From assembly GCF_024171925.1 (NCBI RefSeq), contig NZ_JAMTCO010000021.1, forward strand, positions 1-64,000: 64,000 nucleotides of DNA, read 5' to 3'. This DNA is from Actinokineospora diospyrosa. GTDB lineage: Bacteria; Actinomycetota; Actinomycetes; Mycobacteriales; Pseudonocardiaceae. Both the position numbers and the translations under genes were made by a program. This document shows, one piece after another, positions 9,157 to 16,594 of this stretch. A model generated the notes under the pieces. That model made no database searches, had not been told where the DNA came from, and saw only the letters and a list, made by a program, of their open reading frames with translations. Position 1 is the first letter of the stretch. Each line of letters starts with the position of its first letter.

Positions 9157-10625
9157 CGGTGCACCTCGTTGACTGTCCCTGTGACTGGGGCCGGGCTCGT
9201 GGGGCTGACTGCGCTCTCGAGGCGAGGAGACGGGAGCGGTGCGGCGGCCGGGGCGAGATCGGGCAGCCCGCCGAGCGCGGCCAGCACCGGGACACCGGGT
9301 GGCGCCGGGGGGCGGCAGTACCGCAGGGGGATCACCGTCGCGGCCGTGAGGGCGTGCTGCTGGACCGCGATCAGCGCGGGCACCGAGCGCGCCGGGTCGT
9401 CCTGGACGGCGAGCGCGGCGTGCGCCAACGCGGTGCCCTCGGGGTCGCCGAGCAGCAGCGGGAGCAGGAAGACGCGGGCGTTGTCGTGCGCCCAGTCGGG
9501 GAACCAGGTGGTGAGCAGCAGGTCCCAGCCCGCGCGATCACCGGTCATGGCCCGCTGGTGCTGCTCGTGGGTCATCGGTCGCGAGTGGATGGTCATCCCC
9601 ACCGCGGCCAGGCCCGCGGTGACCCGCGCCGCGCAGGGCGCGTCGGTGTCGCGGTGCGCCAGGGTCAGCGACAGCGGCGCGGGCAGGGCGCCGCGGGCGG
9701 TGGCGGTGACGCGGTGGTGTCCGTCGTTGCCGGGCGGGATGACCGTGTCCGCGATGCGGTCGAGGGTGTCGGCGATGGCGAGCCGGGCGGTGTGCTCGCC
9801 GAGCGGGCCACCGGTGTTGAGGGTCAGGTACTGCACCCCGTGCAGGGGGGCGCGTGCTTCGCCCTCGGCCGTGAGGTCGACGTCGGCTGCGGTTTCGTCG
9901 GGGGTCGCGGTGATCACCTCGGCGTGCCTGCCGCGGACCGGGTCGGCGGCGGGGCTCCACGCCGGGTTCGGCTCGAACCGCAGGACGCCGTCGGCGATCC
10001 CGACCGGCCGGTACGGGCCCGTGGACCGCAGGGCCGCGCGGACCTCGGGGCTGTCGGGCAGGAACGCCTCGTACTCGACCGGCACCGGCGCGGCGCACGG
10101 CAGGGCGAGGATGTCGATGATGTCGGGCGCCGGGTGCTCGAGCTCCACCACGAGCGTGTGCTCGTCGAGGGCCAGGACCCCGGCGATGTCGTGGGTGTTG
10201 GCGTGCTCGGCGAGGTCCGCCGCGGTGCGCAGCGACGCCGGGTGCCCGTCGCGGTAGTCGGCCATGCCGCGGATCGTGCTCAGGAAGTACGGCAGCGCGG
10301 TCGAGGTGTGGAACGGGCCGCACAGCCGCTTGAGGCCGCGCACCACGTCGTGCGCGGTGACCGGCCTGCCGGTGTCCCAGCGGGCGTCGCGGCGCAGGTG
10401 GATCACGTAGGAGGTGCCGCGCGCGCCGAGCCCGGCGTTGTAGATCGACGGGATGGCGGTGGCCAGGTCCGGCACCGGCGCGACCGACTGCCAGCTGCCC
10501 GGTGCCGCGTCGGAGCGGTAGGTGAACAGCTGGCGGGTGTGCAGCCGGGTCAGCGCGGCCAGCGGGTGGCGGTGCGCGGCGACCGGCTCGGGCAGGTCCG
10601 TGCCCGCTTTCACGCGCAGGCGCAT
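9153..10625 (-). CDS. Second OppA-like solute-binding protein, shortened and signal-less
   Basis: 490-aa paralogue of the protein at 7447-9156, sharing RLHTRQLFTYRSD, YVIHLRRDARWDTGRPVTAHD, STGPYRPVGIADGVLRFEPN and LLTTWFPDWAHDNARVF. It also lacks a signal peptide or lipobox. The middle lobe is reduced: the stretch between the hinge and the helix before VIPPGNDG is much shorter than in the neighbour. It lies 8 bp after the class V PLP enzyme and overlaps the next gene by 4 nt, so PLP enzyme, this gene and its paralogue are co-translated. A heteromeric binding pair is possible. A partly degenerate duplicate is the alternative. Confidence 0.83.
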   Translation of the reverse strand: MRLRVKAGTDLPEPVAAHRHPLAALTRLHTRQLFTYRSDAAPGSWQSVAPVPDLATAIPSIYNAGLGARGTSYVIHLRRDARWDTGRPVTAHDVVRGLKRLCGPFHTSTALPYFLSTIRGMADYRDGHPASLRTAADLAEHANTHDIAGVLALDEHTLVVELEHPAPDIIDILALPCAAPVPVEYEAFLPDSPEVRAALRSTGPYRPVGIADGVLRFEPNPAWSPAADPVRGRHAEVITATPDETAADVDLTAEGEARAPLHGVQYLTLNTGGPLGEHTARLAIADTLDRIADTVIPPGNDGHHRVTATARGALPAPLSLTLAHRDTDAPCAARVTAGLAAVGMTIHSRPMTHEQHQRAMTGDRAGWDLLLTTWFPDWAHDNARVFLLPLLLGDPEGTALAHAALAVQDDPARSVPALIAVQQHALTAATVIPLRYCRPPAPPGVPVLAALGGLPDLAPAAAPLPSPRLESAVSPTSPAPVTGTVNEVHR

Positions 10626-10633
10626 CGGGGGCC

Positions 10634-11914
10634 TCACGACATCCGCTCGGCGAGCCGACCCATGACCTCGACGGCCCGGTCGATCTCGGTGTGGTCGTTG
10701 AACAGGTGCGTGCACAGCCGTGCCGCGTAGTGCTGGTGCGGGGAGCCCTCGACGTCGAACTCGGTCCACCGGGTCCAGATCCGGTGCTCGGACTCCAACC
10801 GGGACACGAACTCGGCGATCTTCTTGACGTTCCACGCGTCGGCGGGGTCGCGCAGCGGGTGGAAGGCGATCAGCGGGGAGCGCAGCCGCTCGTCGGCGCC
10901 GGGGGAGTACATCGCGGCGGTGCCGAACCGCTCGGTCAGCAGGGCCCTGGCGTGCTCGGCGAGTTCGAACACCCGCCGCTCGATGCGGTCGCGGCCGATC
11001 TCGTCCCACAGCTCGCACGCCCGGGCCAGTGCCGCGCCCCTGGCGATGCTGGCGCTGCCCGCGCTCTGCAGGAAGTCGCCGATGTTGCAGCTCTCCACGG
11101 AGGTGGTGGTGCGCGGCGGCGGGGTGCCCTGCATCGGGTACCAGGTGGAGATGATCGGCCAGAACGTGGGCAGCGGCAGCGGGTTGTGCTCGGGGTGGAC
11201 CTTGTTGCGCACGTAGAGCAGCCCGGTCCCCAGCGGTCCGCACTGGAACTTCGAGCCGGAGCAGGAGATGAAGTCCGCGCCCAGCGCCCGGAAGTCGCAG
11301 TCGAGCATCCCGGCCATCAGCGCGCCGTCGATCACCGTGGTCAGCCCGTGCCGGTGCGCCAGTTCGCACAGCGCCCTGATCGGCAGCATCGTGCCGGTGA
11401 ACAGGGTGATCCCGGCGAAGGCGAGCACCTTGGTGCGCGGGGTGATCGCGGCCTCGAAGCGGGCGAGGATGTCCTCGGCGCGCACGTCGTGGCCGACCGG
11501 CAGGGTGATGGTGGTGACGACGACGCCGTGCCGGTGGCGGAGCAGGTTGAGGTTCGACAGCACCGAGTAGCACTCGTGGCTGGTGGTGACGACCTCGTCG
11601 CCCGCGCGCAGGTCGAGCCCGTGGATCACCCGGGCCATGCCCTCGGTGGCGTTGTGCGAGATGACCATCTCGTCCTGGTCGACCCCGTAGGCCTTGGCGA
11701 TCGTGGCCCGGTGCTCGGGGTAGAGGCCGGGCGGGTAGACGTCGAGCAGACCGCCGGTCCACTCCCGGGTCACCCGGTCCACCACGTCCAGGACCTCGTG
11801 CGGCATCGCCCCCACGGTGCCGGTGTTGAGGTGCACCGAGTCGGGGTCGAGCGCGAACAGGGAGCGGATCTCGTCCCACGAGCGGGCGCGCAGGCCCGCC
11901 TCCATCACGTCCAC
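10634..11914 (-). CDS. Class V PLP-dependent enzyme (isopenicillin-N-epimerase / C-S-lyase-like)
   Basis: 426-aa fold-type-I PLP enzyme. Visible motifs are VHLNTGTVGAMP at the N-terminus, SHNATEGMARVIHGL, HECYSVLSNL, VIDGALMAGMLDCDF with the cofactor-binding Asp, and the Schiff-base lysine in CSGSKFQCGPLG. The family (COG0520 relatives, EgtE-type C-S lyases, isopenicillin N epimerase) cleaves or epimerises amino-acid substrates. The GTG start at 11914 has AAGGGG nine bases upstream, and a second in-frame ATG lies at 11905. It follows the beta-propeller gene by 25 bp and precedes two OppA-like genes. In an enediyne cluster rich in sulfur genes, a C-S lyase role is attractive but unproven. Confidence 0.87.
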   Translation of the reverse strand: MDVMEAGLRARSWDEIRSLFALDPDSVHLNTGTVGAMPHEVLDVVDRVTREWTGGLLDVYPPGLYPEHRATIAKAYGVDQDEMVISHNATEGMARVIHGLDLRAGDEVVTTSHECYSVLSNLNLLRHRHGVVVTTITLPVGHDVRAEDILARFEAAITPRTKVLAFAGITLFTGTMLPIRALCELAHRHGLTTVIDGALMAGMLDCDFRALGADFISCSGSKFQCGPLGTGLLYVRNKVHPEHNPLPLPTFWPIISTWYPMQGTPPPRTTTSVESCNIGDFLQSAGSASIARGAALARACELWDEIGRDRIERRVFELAEHARALLTERFGTAAMYSPGADERLRSPLIAFHPLRDPADAWNVKKIAEFVSRLESEHRIWTRWTEFDVEGSPHQHYAARLCTHLFNDHTEIDRAVEVMGRLAERMS

Positions 11915-11939
11915 TGGGTTGTGTCCCCTTCTTGGCCGA

Positions 11940-12575
11940 TCAACCGACGATGTCGCGCAAGTCGAGCGCGTTGGCCCGCTTGCCGGGGAAGTCGCAGTAC
12001 CACAGCAGGTCCCCGTCCCAGGTCATCCCGGTCGGGTTCCCTTCCACCACAACGGAACCGAGCTCGGCGCCGGTGTTCGGATCGGTCGCGCGGATGCGGC
12101 GCTCGACGTAGTCGCCGTGCACGACGACCCCGTCGGCGTAGGTCAGGCCGGACGGTTCGCCGCCGCCGGTGGGGTGTTCGACGAGCACGGCCATGGTGGT
12201 GTAGTCGCGCAGTTGCAGCACTGTCGGGCCGCGCAGCGCCATCCAGATGCCCTCGGGGGCGTGTTCGATCCCGGTGAGCCTGCCGCTGGCCGGTGGGACC
12301 TCCCGCCGCTCGACCTGCTCGCCGGTGTCGCGGTCGAGCAGGATGAGCCGCTTGGGCCGGAAACCCACCTGGCACAACAGGTTCCCGTCGAAGGCGAGGT
12401 CGGCGCGCACCGACCGGCAGCGCAGGGTCCGCGCGACGGAACCATCAGCGGGGTCGAGCGCGTAGACCTCACCGGCGGGTTGGTCGGAGTGCCACAGGTG
12501 GGTGCCGTCCCAGGTGAGCCCGCACGGGTAGTCGCCCGGCAACGGGAGCCAACGGCGGACCACCGCTGTCGCCAC
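11940..12575 (-). CDS. Small beta-propeller (SMP-30/NHL/glutamine-cyclotransferase-like) protein
   Basis: 211-aa protein made of repeated blades, each carrying a G-(L/M)-T-W-D-G or similar signature: GLTWDGTHLWHSD near residue 19, DLAFDGNLLCQVGF, GIEHAPEGIWMAL and GMTWDGDLLWYCD near the C-terminus. No signal peptide is present, so it is probably cytoplasmic. Too short for a full six-blade propeller (about four or five blades). GTG start at 12575 with GGGAGG seven bases upstream. First gene of the operon beta-propeller, class V PLP enzyme, OppA-like, OppA-like, driven by the divergent promoter region 12576-12701. Enzymatic function not identifiable. Confidence 0.75.
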   Translation of the reverse strand: MATAVVRRWLPLPGDYPCGLTWDGTHLWHSDQPAGEVYALDPADGSVARTLRCRSVRADLAFDGNLLCQVGFRPKRLILLDRDTGEQVERREVPPASGRLTGIEHAPEGIWMALRGPTVLQLRDYTTMAVLVEHPTGGGEPSGLTYADGVVVHGDYVERRIRATDPNTGAELGSVVVEGNPTGMTWDGDLLWYCDFPGKRANALDLRDIVG

Positions 12576-12610
12576 TGCCGACCTCCCGCGCCACCAGACA
12601 CGATTGCTTC

Positions 12611-12665
12611 AGGAACATAGCACGGTATGCGGTTCCTTGGTCATGTCTGGCGGAACTGCTATACA
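12611..12665. promoter_or_regulatory. Divergent promoter with AGGAAC..GTTCCT palindrome
   Basis: Plus-strand promoter for the methyltransferase at 12702: -35 TTGGTC (12637-12642), 17-bp spacer, -10 TATACA (12660-12665). An interrupted palindrome AGGAAC-N15-GTTCCT spans 12611-12637 and would overlap both this -35 and the minus-strand promoter of the beta-propeller operon (candidate -10 TATGTT). This looks like a single operator controlling both arms of the cluster. The cognate regulator is unknown; the HxlR-type proteins are candidates. Confidence 0.55.
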
Positions 12666-12701
12666 AGCCAGTAGTAATGGGCGATCCGAGGGGTGAGTGG
12701 C

Positions 12702-13520
12702 ATGTCGGAACAGGTCATCGATCAGGTCGGCGAGTACTACGACGACATCGGCGAACTGGTCGAGCTCGTCGGCGGCAACCTGCACGTCGGCTACTGGGAG
12801 TCCGATGAGGACCGCGCGCCGTTCCTGGAAGCCATGCAGCGCCTCACCTTCGAGGTCGGCGCCCGCCTGGGGCTCGAGCGCGGCCAGCACCTGCTCGACG
12901 TCGGCTGCGGCGTCGGCGAACCGGCCGTGCGCCTGGCGCAGCGCTACGCGGTCGCCATCACCGGGATCACCGTCAGCCACTGGCAGGTCGCCGAGTCCGC
13001 CCGCCGGGTCATCGCCGCCGGGCTGCGCGGGCGCGTCATCACCCGCTACGCCGACGCCGCCGACCAGCCGTTCCCGGACGCCTCCTTCGACGCCGCGCTG
13101 GCCTTCGACTCACTGCCCAGCGCCCAGGACAAGTCCCGGTGGCTGCGCGAGGTCCACCGGGTGCTGCGTCCCGGCGGCCGGTTCGTCTTCACCGAGTACC
13201 CGCGCACCGCCGAGCTGACCGACGGGGAGCGCGCGATCCTCGCCGCCAACACCATCCACACCCCGCCCGCCACCCTCGCCGAGTCCACGGCGCTGGCCGA
13301 GACCGCCGGGTTCGACGTGGTGGCCGCCGAGGACTGGAGCGAGCGCGTCCGGCGCACCTACGACGAGTTCTTCGCCGCCCTCACCGCGCAGGGCCCCGCC
13401 CTCGCCGAGGAGTACGGGGCCGAGCGCATCGCGATGTTCACCACCGGCATCACCACGATGTTCTCCCTGTGCCGGGCGAAGATCGGCTACCACGTCCTCA
13501 CCTGCGTCAAGCCCGCCTAG
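12702..13520 (+). CDS. SAM-dependent methyltransferase (UbiE / small-molecule type)
   Basis: 272-aa class I methyltransferase with N-terminal YYDDIGELVELVGGNLHVGYW (truncated here to the recognisable pattern), typical of natural-product methyltransferases that carry a substrate-binding N-terminal helix. SAM motif I is HLLDVGCGVGEPA (about residues 63-75), followed by ITGITVSHWQV, FDAALAFDSLP and VLRPGGRFVFTEY. ATG at 12702 with GAGGGG at a good distance is preferred over the GTG at 12693. It faces the P450 gene tail-to-tail. Between them three near-identical GGTCAGGCGCG units (13531-13560) form a short direct repeat. Confidence 0.87.
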   Translation: MSEQVIDQVGEYYDDIGELVELVGGNLHVGYWESDEDRAPFLEAMQRLTFEVGARLGLERGQHLLDVGCGVGEPAVRLAQRYAVAITGITVSHWQVAESARRVIAAGLRGRVITRYADAADQPFPDASFDAALAFDSLPSAQDKSRWLREVHRVLRPGGRFVFTEYPRTAELTDGERAILAANTIHTPPATLAESTALAETAGFDVVAAEDWSERVRRTYDEFFAALTAQGPALAEEYGAERIAMFTTGITTMFSLCRAKIGYHVLTCVKPA

Positions 13521-13554
13521 GCGCTGCCGGGGTCAGGCGCGGGTCAGGCGCGGG

Positions 13555-14898
13555 TCAGGCGGGGAAGCGGCGGCGCGGCACCATCGGCAGGGCGTCGACC
13601 GGCATGGTCAACGCCACCTTGGGCTTCGGGGTGTGCCCCGGCACCGGCTCCAGCCGCCACCGGGCCGCGATCGAGGCCAGCGTCAGCGCCATCTCGGTGA
13701 GCGCGAACGGCTCCCCGATGCAGGTGTGCGTGCCGGTCCCGAACGGGATGTAGGCCCCGCGCGGCAGCGCCTTGGCGTTGTCCGGCGACCAGCGGTCCGG
13801 GTCGAACGCGCCGGGGTCGCGGTGCAGCGCCGGGTTGTGGTTGAGCGCGTGCGGGCTGTACATGATCGCCGCGCCCGCCGGGATGAGGTACCCGCCGATG
13901 GTGGTCTCCCGGGTGGTGGTGCGGCTCAGCGCCCAGCCCTGGGTGCGCAGCCGCAGGGTCTCGCTGATCACCTGCTTGGTGTAGGCCAGGCTCGCCAGGT
14001 CGACGTACTGCGCGGTGCGCCCCGCCAGCACCCGGTCGGCCTCGGCGAACAGCCTGGCCTCCACCTCCGGGTGCGCCGCGACCTCGTGGCACGCCCAGGC
14101 CAGCGTGTTGGCGATGCTCTCCGCGCCCGCGATGAAGATCGTCATGACCTCGTCGTGCAGTTGCCGGTCGGACATGGCGGCCTCGCCGTCGTGCGCGAGC
14201 ATCAGGATCGACAGCAGGTCGCCGCGGTCGAGCGGGGCCGCCCGGTAGGCCGCGATCACGCTGTCGATGACCTCGCGCAGGTACCGCTCGGCCGCCCGGT
14301 AGCGGCGGTTGGCCGGGACCGGCAGCCGCGCGAGCAGCCCGGTGGGGTCCATGATCCGCAGGTACAGGCCGTTGAGCACGGTCGCGGTGGCCTCGCGGAA
14401 CCGCTCGGCGTCCACACCGGTGTCGGCGGAGAACATCGCCCTGGTCAGGTTCGTCAGCGCCAGGTCGGCCATCTCCCGGTGCACCTCGACCCGCTCGCCG
14501 TCGCGCCAACCGCCGAAGCGCCGCCCGGCCTCCTCGGTGATCAGCGCCGCGTAGCCCACGATGCGGGTGTGGCTGAACGCGGGCTGCATCAGCGCGCGCT
14601 GCCTGCGGTGCAGCTCCCCGTCGGAGATGCCCAGGCCGTTGCCGAACATCGCCCGGAACCGCTCGGTGATCGGGCCGCCCTTGCCGAAGGTGTCCGGGTC
14701 GCGCAGCGCGGTCCTGATCAGCGCCGGGTCGTTGATCACGTACACCGTCTGCCCGCCGAGCCGGATCCCGATCACCGGGTCGGTGCCCTGCAGCGAGAGC
14801 AGGAACTCGCGCGGGGCGCGCCGCATCAGCAGCGCGTGGCCGAGCACCGGGACCGCGCCGGGGGCGGTGGCCGGGGTCAGCACGTCCGTCACGGTCAC
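13555..14898 (-). CDS. Cytochrome P450 monooxygenase
   Basis: 447-aa heme-thiolate monooxygenase. Diagnostic elements in order: I-helix oxygen-binding motif IFIAGAESIANT, K-helix ExxR in SETLRLRTQGW, a PERF-like FDPDRWSPDN, and the heme loop PFGTGTHTCIGEPFA with the axial Cys. The GTG at 14898 has GGAGG seven bases upstream. Upstream in-frame codons reach 15288 but cross the regulator's promoter and are rejected. It is divergent from the HxlR-type regulator at 15097. A tailoring hydroxylation or epoxidation of the enediyne scaffold is the likely job. P450s are standard tailoring enzymes in such clusters, but no specific reaction can be assigned. Confidence 0.95.
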   Translation of the reverse strand: MTVTDVLTPATAPGAVPVLGHALLMRRAPREFLLSLQGTDPVIGIRLGGQTVYVINDPALIRTALRDPDTFGKGGPITERFRAMFGNGLGISDGELHRRQRALMQPAFSHTRIVGYAALITEEAGRRFGGWRDGERVEVHREMADLALTNLTRAMFSADTGVDAERFREATATVLNGLYLRIMDPTGLLARLPVPANRRYRAAERYLREVIDSVIAAYRAAPLDRGDLLSILMLAHDGEAAMSDRQLHDEVMTIFIAGAESIANTLAWACHEVAAHPEVEARLFAEADRVLAGRTAQYVDLASLAYTKQVISETLRLRTQGWALSRTTTRETTIGGYLIPAGAAIMYSPHALNHNPALHRDPGAFDPDRWSPDNAKALPRGAYIPFGTGTHTCIGEPFALTEMALTLASIAARWRLEPVPGHTPKPKVALTMPVDALPMVPRRRFPA

Positions 14899-15004
14899 GC
14901 GGCACCTCCGGGGAAGGGGATTAACTCCTATAATGTATAGCGCCAAGGTCAATCCCGGTCGGGTCCGGGTGCGGTCGTTCTCCGCGGTGTCCCGTCCTTC
15001 CAAT

Positions 15005-15045
15005 GGGGCAGCTGTTACTACCATCGGGTGGTTTTCGGTGTTACT
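15005..15045. promoter_or_regulatory. Paired TGTTACTA boxes before the HxlR-type regulator
   Basis: In the 198-bp divergent interval between the P450 and the HxlR-type gene, TGTTACTA occurs at about 15010 and again 26-27 bp downstream, and TGTTACT occurs at 7334-7340 upstream of the methyltransferase operon. A TATAATGTAT sequence near 14930 is a plausible -10 region. Regular spacing suggests a regulator binding site, possibly for the HxlR-type proteins. Evidence is positional only. Confidence 0.35.
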
Positions 15046-15096
15046 ATCTGGATCAAGTTGCCGGTCGCGACCGGCTCGGTGAGCCAGGGGAACGAG

Positions 15097-15750
15097 ATGG
15101 CGGGCAAGCGTGACTACGGGCAGTTCTGCGGCTTGGCCGCCGGGCTGAACATCATCGGCGAGCGGTGGACCCTGTTGCTGGTCCGCGAGCTGCTGGTGAG
15201 CGCGCTGCGCTTCAACGAGCTGCTGGACAACCTGCCCGGCATCGGCCCCAACCTGCTCGCCGAGCGGCTGCGCACGCTGGCCGAGCACGGCCTGGTCGAG
15301 CAGCTCGCGGTGGTGGGCGACGGCCGCGCCAAGCGCTACCGGCTCACCGAGCGCGGCCAGCAGCTGCGCGGCCCGGTGCTCGGCCTGGCCCGCTGGGGCA
15401 TGCAGTTCCTCTCCCTGGACGACCGCGACGGCGGCGAGGTGCGCGCCGAGTGGGGGATCATCGCGGTGCAGGCCATGGTGGACACCGGTCGGGTGCCCGA
15501 GGTGGACGAGGCCTACGAGTTCCGCGTCGGCGAGGAGACCTTCGGCGTGTTCGTCGACGCGGGCGCGGTGCGGTTCGTGCCGGGCCCGCCGGTGCGCGCC
15601 GAGGTCGTGGTCTCCAGCGACCCCGACACGTTCATCCAGATCGGCGCGGGCATGGTGAGCCCGTTCGACGCGCTGGCCGCCGGGCAGATCAAGCTGGAGG
15701 GGCCCGCCGAGGCCATCCGCCGGTGCACCAGGATGCTCGGGCTCACCTAG
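15097..15750 (+). CDS. HxlR-family winged-helix regulator with C-terminal SCP2-like domain (second paralogue)
   Basis: 217-aa paralogue of the regulator at 2302-2952, conserved through both domains (IGERWTLLLVRELLVSALRF, then GIGPNLLAERLRTLAEHGL, then LARWGMQFLSL, RAEWGIIAVQAMVD and the C-terminal RCTRMLGLT). The ATG at 15097 is preceded by AGGGGAACG. An ATG further upstream gives a 19-residue extension without homology to the paralogue and is not used. It is divergent from the P450 and sits next to the warhead cassette. It probably responds to a pathway metabolite. Having two copies within 13 kb suggests separate control of the two halves of the cluster. Confidence 0.86.
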   Translation: MAGKRDYGQFCGLAAGLNIIGERWTLLLVRELLVSALRFNELLDNLPGIGPNLLAERLRTLAEHGLVEQLAVVGDGRAKRYRLTERGQQLRGPVLGLARWGMQFLSLDDRDGGEVRAEWGIIAVQAMVDTGRVPEVDEAYEFRVGEETFGVFVDAGAVRFVPGPPVRAEVVVSSDPDTFIQIGAGMVSPFDALAAGQIKLEGPAEAIRRCTRMLGLT

Positions 15751-15752
15751 GC

Positions 15753-15828
15753 GTGATCATCTAGGTGCGGATCTCCTCGGTATCTCCTCGATGTGATCAC
15801 CGGGGCCCGATCGCCGGGGTCTGATCAC
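15753..15828. promoter_or_regulatory. Three GTGATCA/TGATCAC sites upstream of the hydroxylase-like gene
   Basis: GTGATCA occurs at 15753-15759, GTGATCAC at 15793-15800 and TGATCAC at 15822-15828. The last two frame a GC-rich spacer as an inverted pair. All lie between the regulator stop and the GTG at 15853. A GATAGC -10-like sequence eight bases before that GTG suggests a leaderless transcript. An operator is inferred. Confidence 0.4.
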
Positions 15829-15852
15829 TTCGGAAAGTGATAGCCTGGCCGT

Positions 15853-16542
15853 GTGGTCGATCTGCGGGCAGTGGCCGAGGACTACCTGAGCCACCGGTTC
15901 CCGCGCGCCGACCCGACCTACCGCCGCCCGACCCCGCGCCTGGACGCGCGGTTCTGCCGCCGGGTCGCCCGCCTGCACGACCGGGCGCCGCTGCTCGGCG
16001 CGGGCACCGAGGACGCGTACCTGGCGCTGCGGCAGGAGGATCTCCGCCAGTACCGGGCGATCCGCGACGCGGGCGTGCGCGTGCGGCCGTGGCGCGGCGC
16101 GGGCCAGCCGTACCCGGACTCGCCGACGTTGATCGACGAGGTCACCCGCACCGGTGTGCTGTGGCTGTACCTCACCCGCTCCGGGCACGGCCCCGGCAGC
16201 ACCGACGGGCACCCGATGCGCCACCCCTCCGGGGTGGTCGAGGACGGGGAGCCGCTGTGCCACAACGACATCCTCCGGGTGGTGCACGACCTGTTCGGCC
16301 ACGTCGCGCTGCGCGCCGGGTTCGGTCCGCGCGGTGAGTTCGCCGCGACCGGCGGGCACCTGCTGCTCTACCCGGCCCGCGCCTGGCCCGCGCTGTTCAC
16401 CGAGCAGATCGGGCAGATCTGTTGGTACTTCTACGGCGACCACCTCGCGACCGGGCCGCGGCGGTACCCGGAGCAGAAGGTCTTCCTTTACCCACCAGCG
16501 TTTCTCGACGAGTTCCGCGGACTCCTCCAGCCCGCGCGGTGA
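15853..16542 (+). CDS. Aromatic-amino-acid-hydroxylase-like non-heme iron protein
   Basis: 229-aa protein not confidently assigned to a named family. Its C-terminal half carries NDILRVVHDLFGHVALRAG (HDxFGH, His145 and His150) and, 34 residues later, FTEQIGQICWYFYGDH (Glu184). This spacing and context mimic the 2-His-1-Glu iron triad of phenylalanine/tyrosine hydroxylases (HELLGH...E). The second position is Asp rather than Glu, the N-terminal half differs, and the protein is shorter than the roughly 300-residue catalytic core. A C-terminal KVFLYPPAFLDEF ends it. It probably starts at a leaderless GTG. A cluster-specific oxygenase is the best reading, but the family assignment is inference. 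Confidence 0.6.
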   Translation: MVDLRAVAEDYLSHRFPRADPTYRRPTPRLDARFCRRVARLHDRAPLLGAGTEDAYLALRQEDLRQYRAIRDAGVRVRPWRGAGQPYPDSPTLIDEVTRTGVLWLYLTRSGHGPGSTDGHPMRHPSGVVEDGEPLCHNDILRVVHDLFGHVALRAGFGPRGEFAATGGHLLLYPARAWPALFTEQIGQICWYFYGDHLATGPRRYPEQKVFLYPPAFLDEFRGLLQPAR

Positions 16543-16594
16543 CGGCCGTGCCGCTACACTGCCCGGCGAGTCCGCCAGCACAGGGGAGAACAAG

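Noticed and set aside
14899-15288. N-terminal extension of the P450
   Set aside because: The extra residues are antisense to the HxlR-type regulator and lack P450 features; a ribosome site precedes the GTG at 14898.
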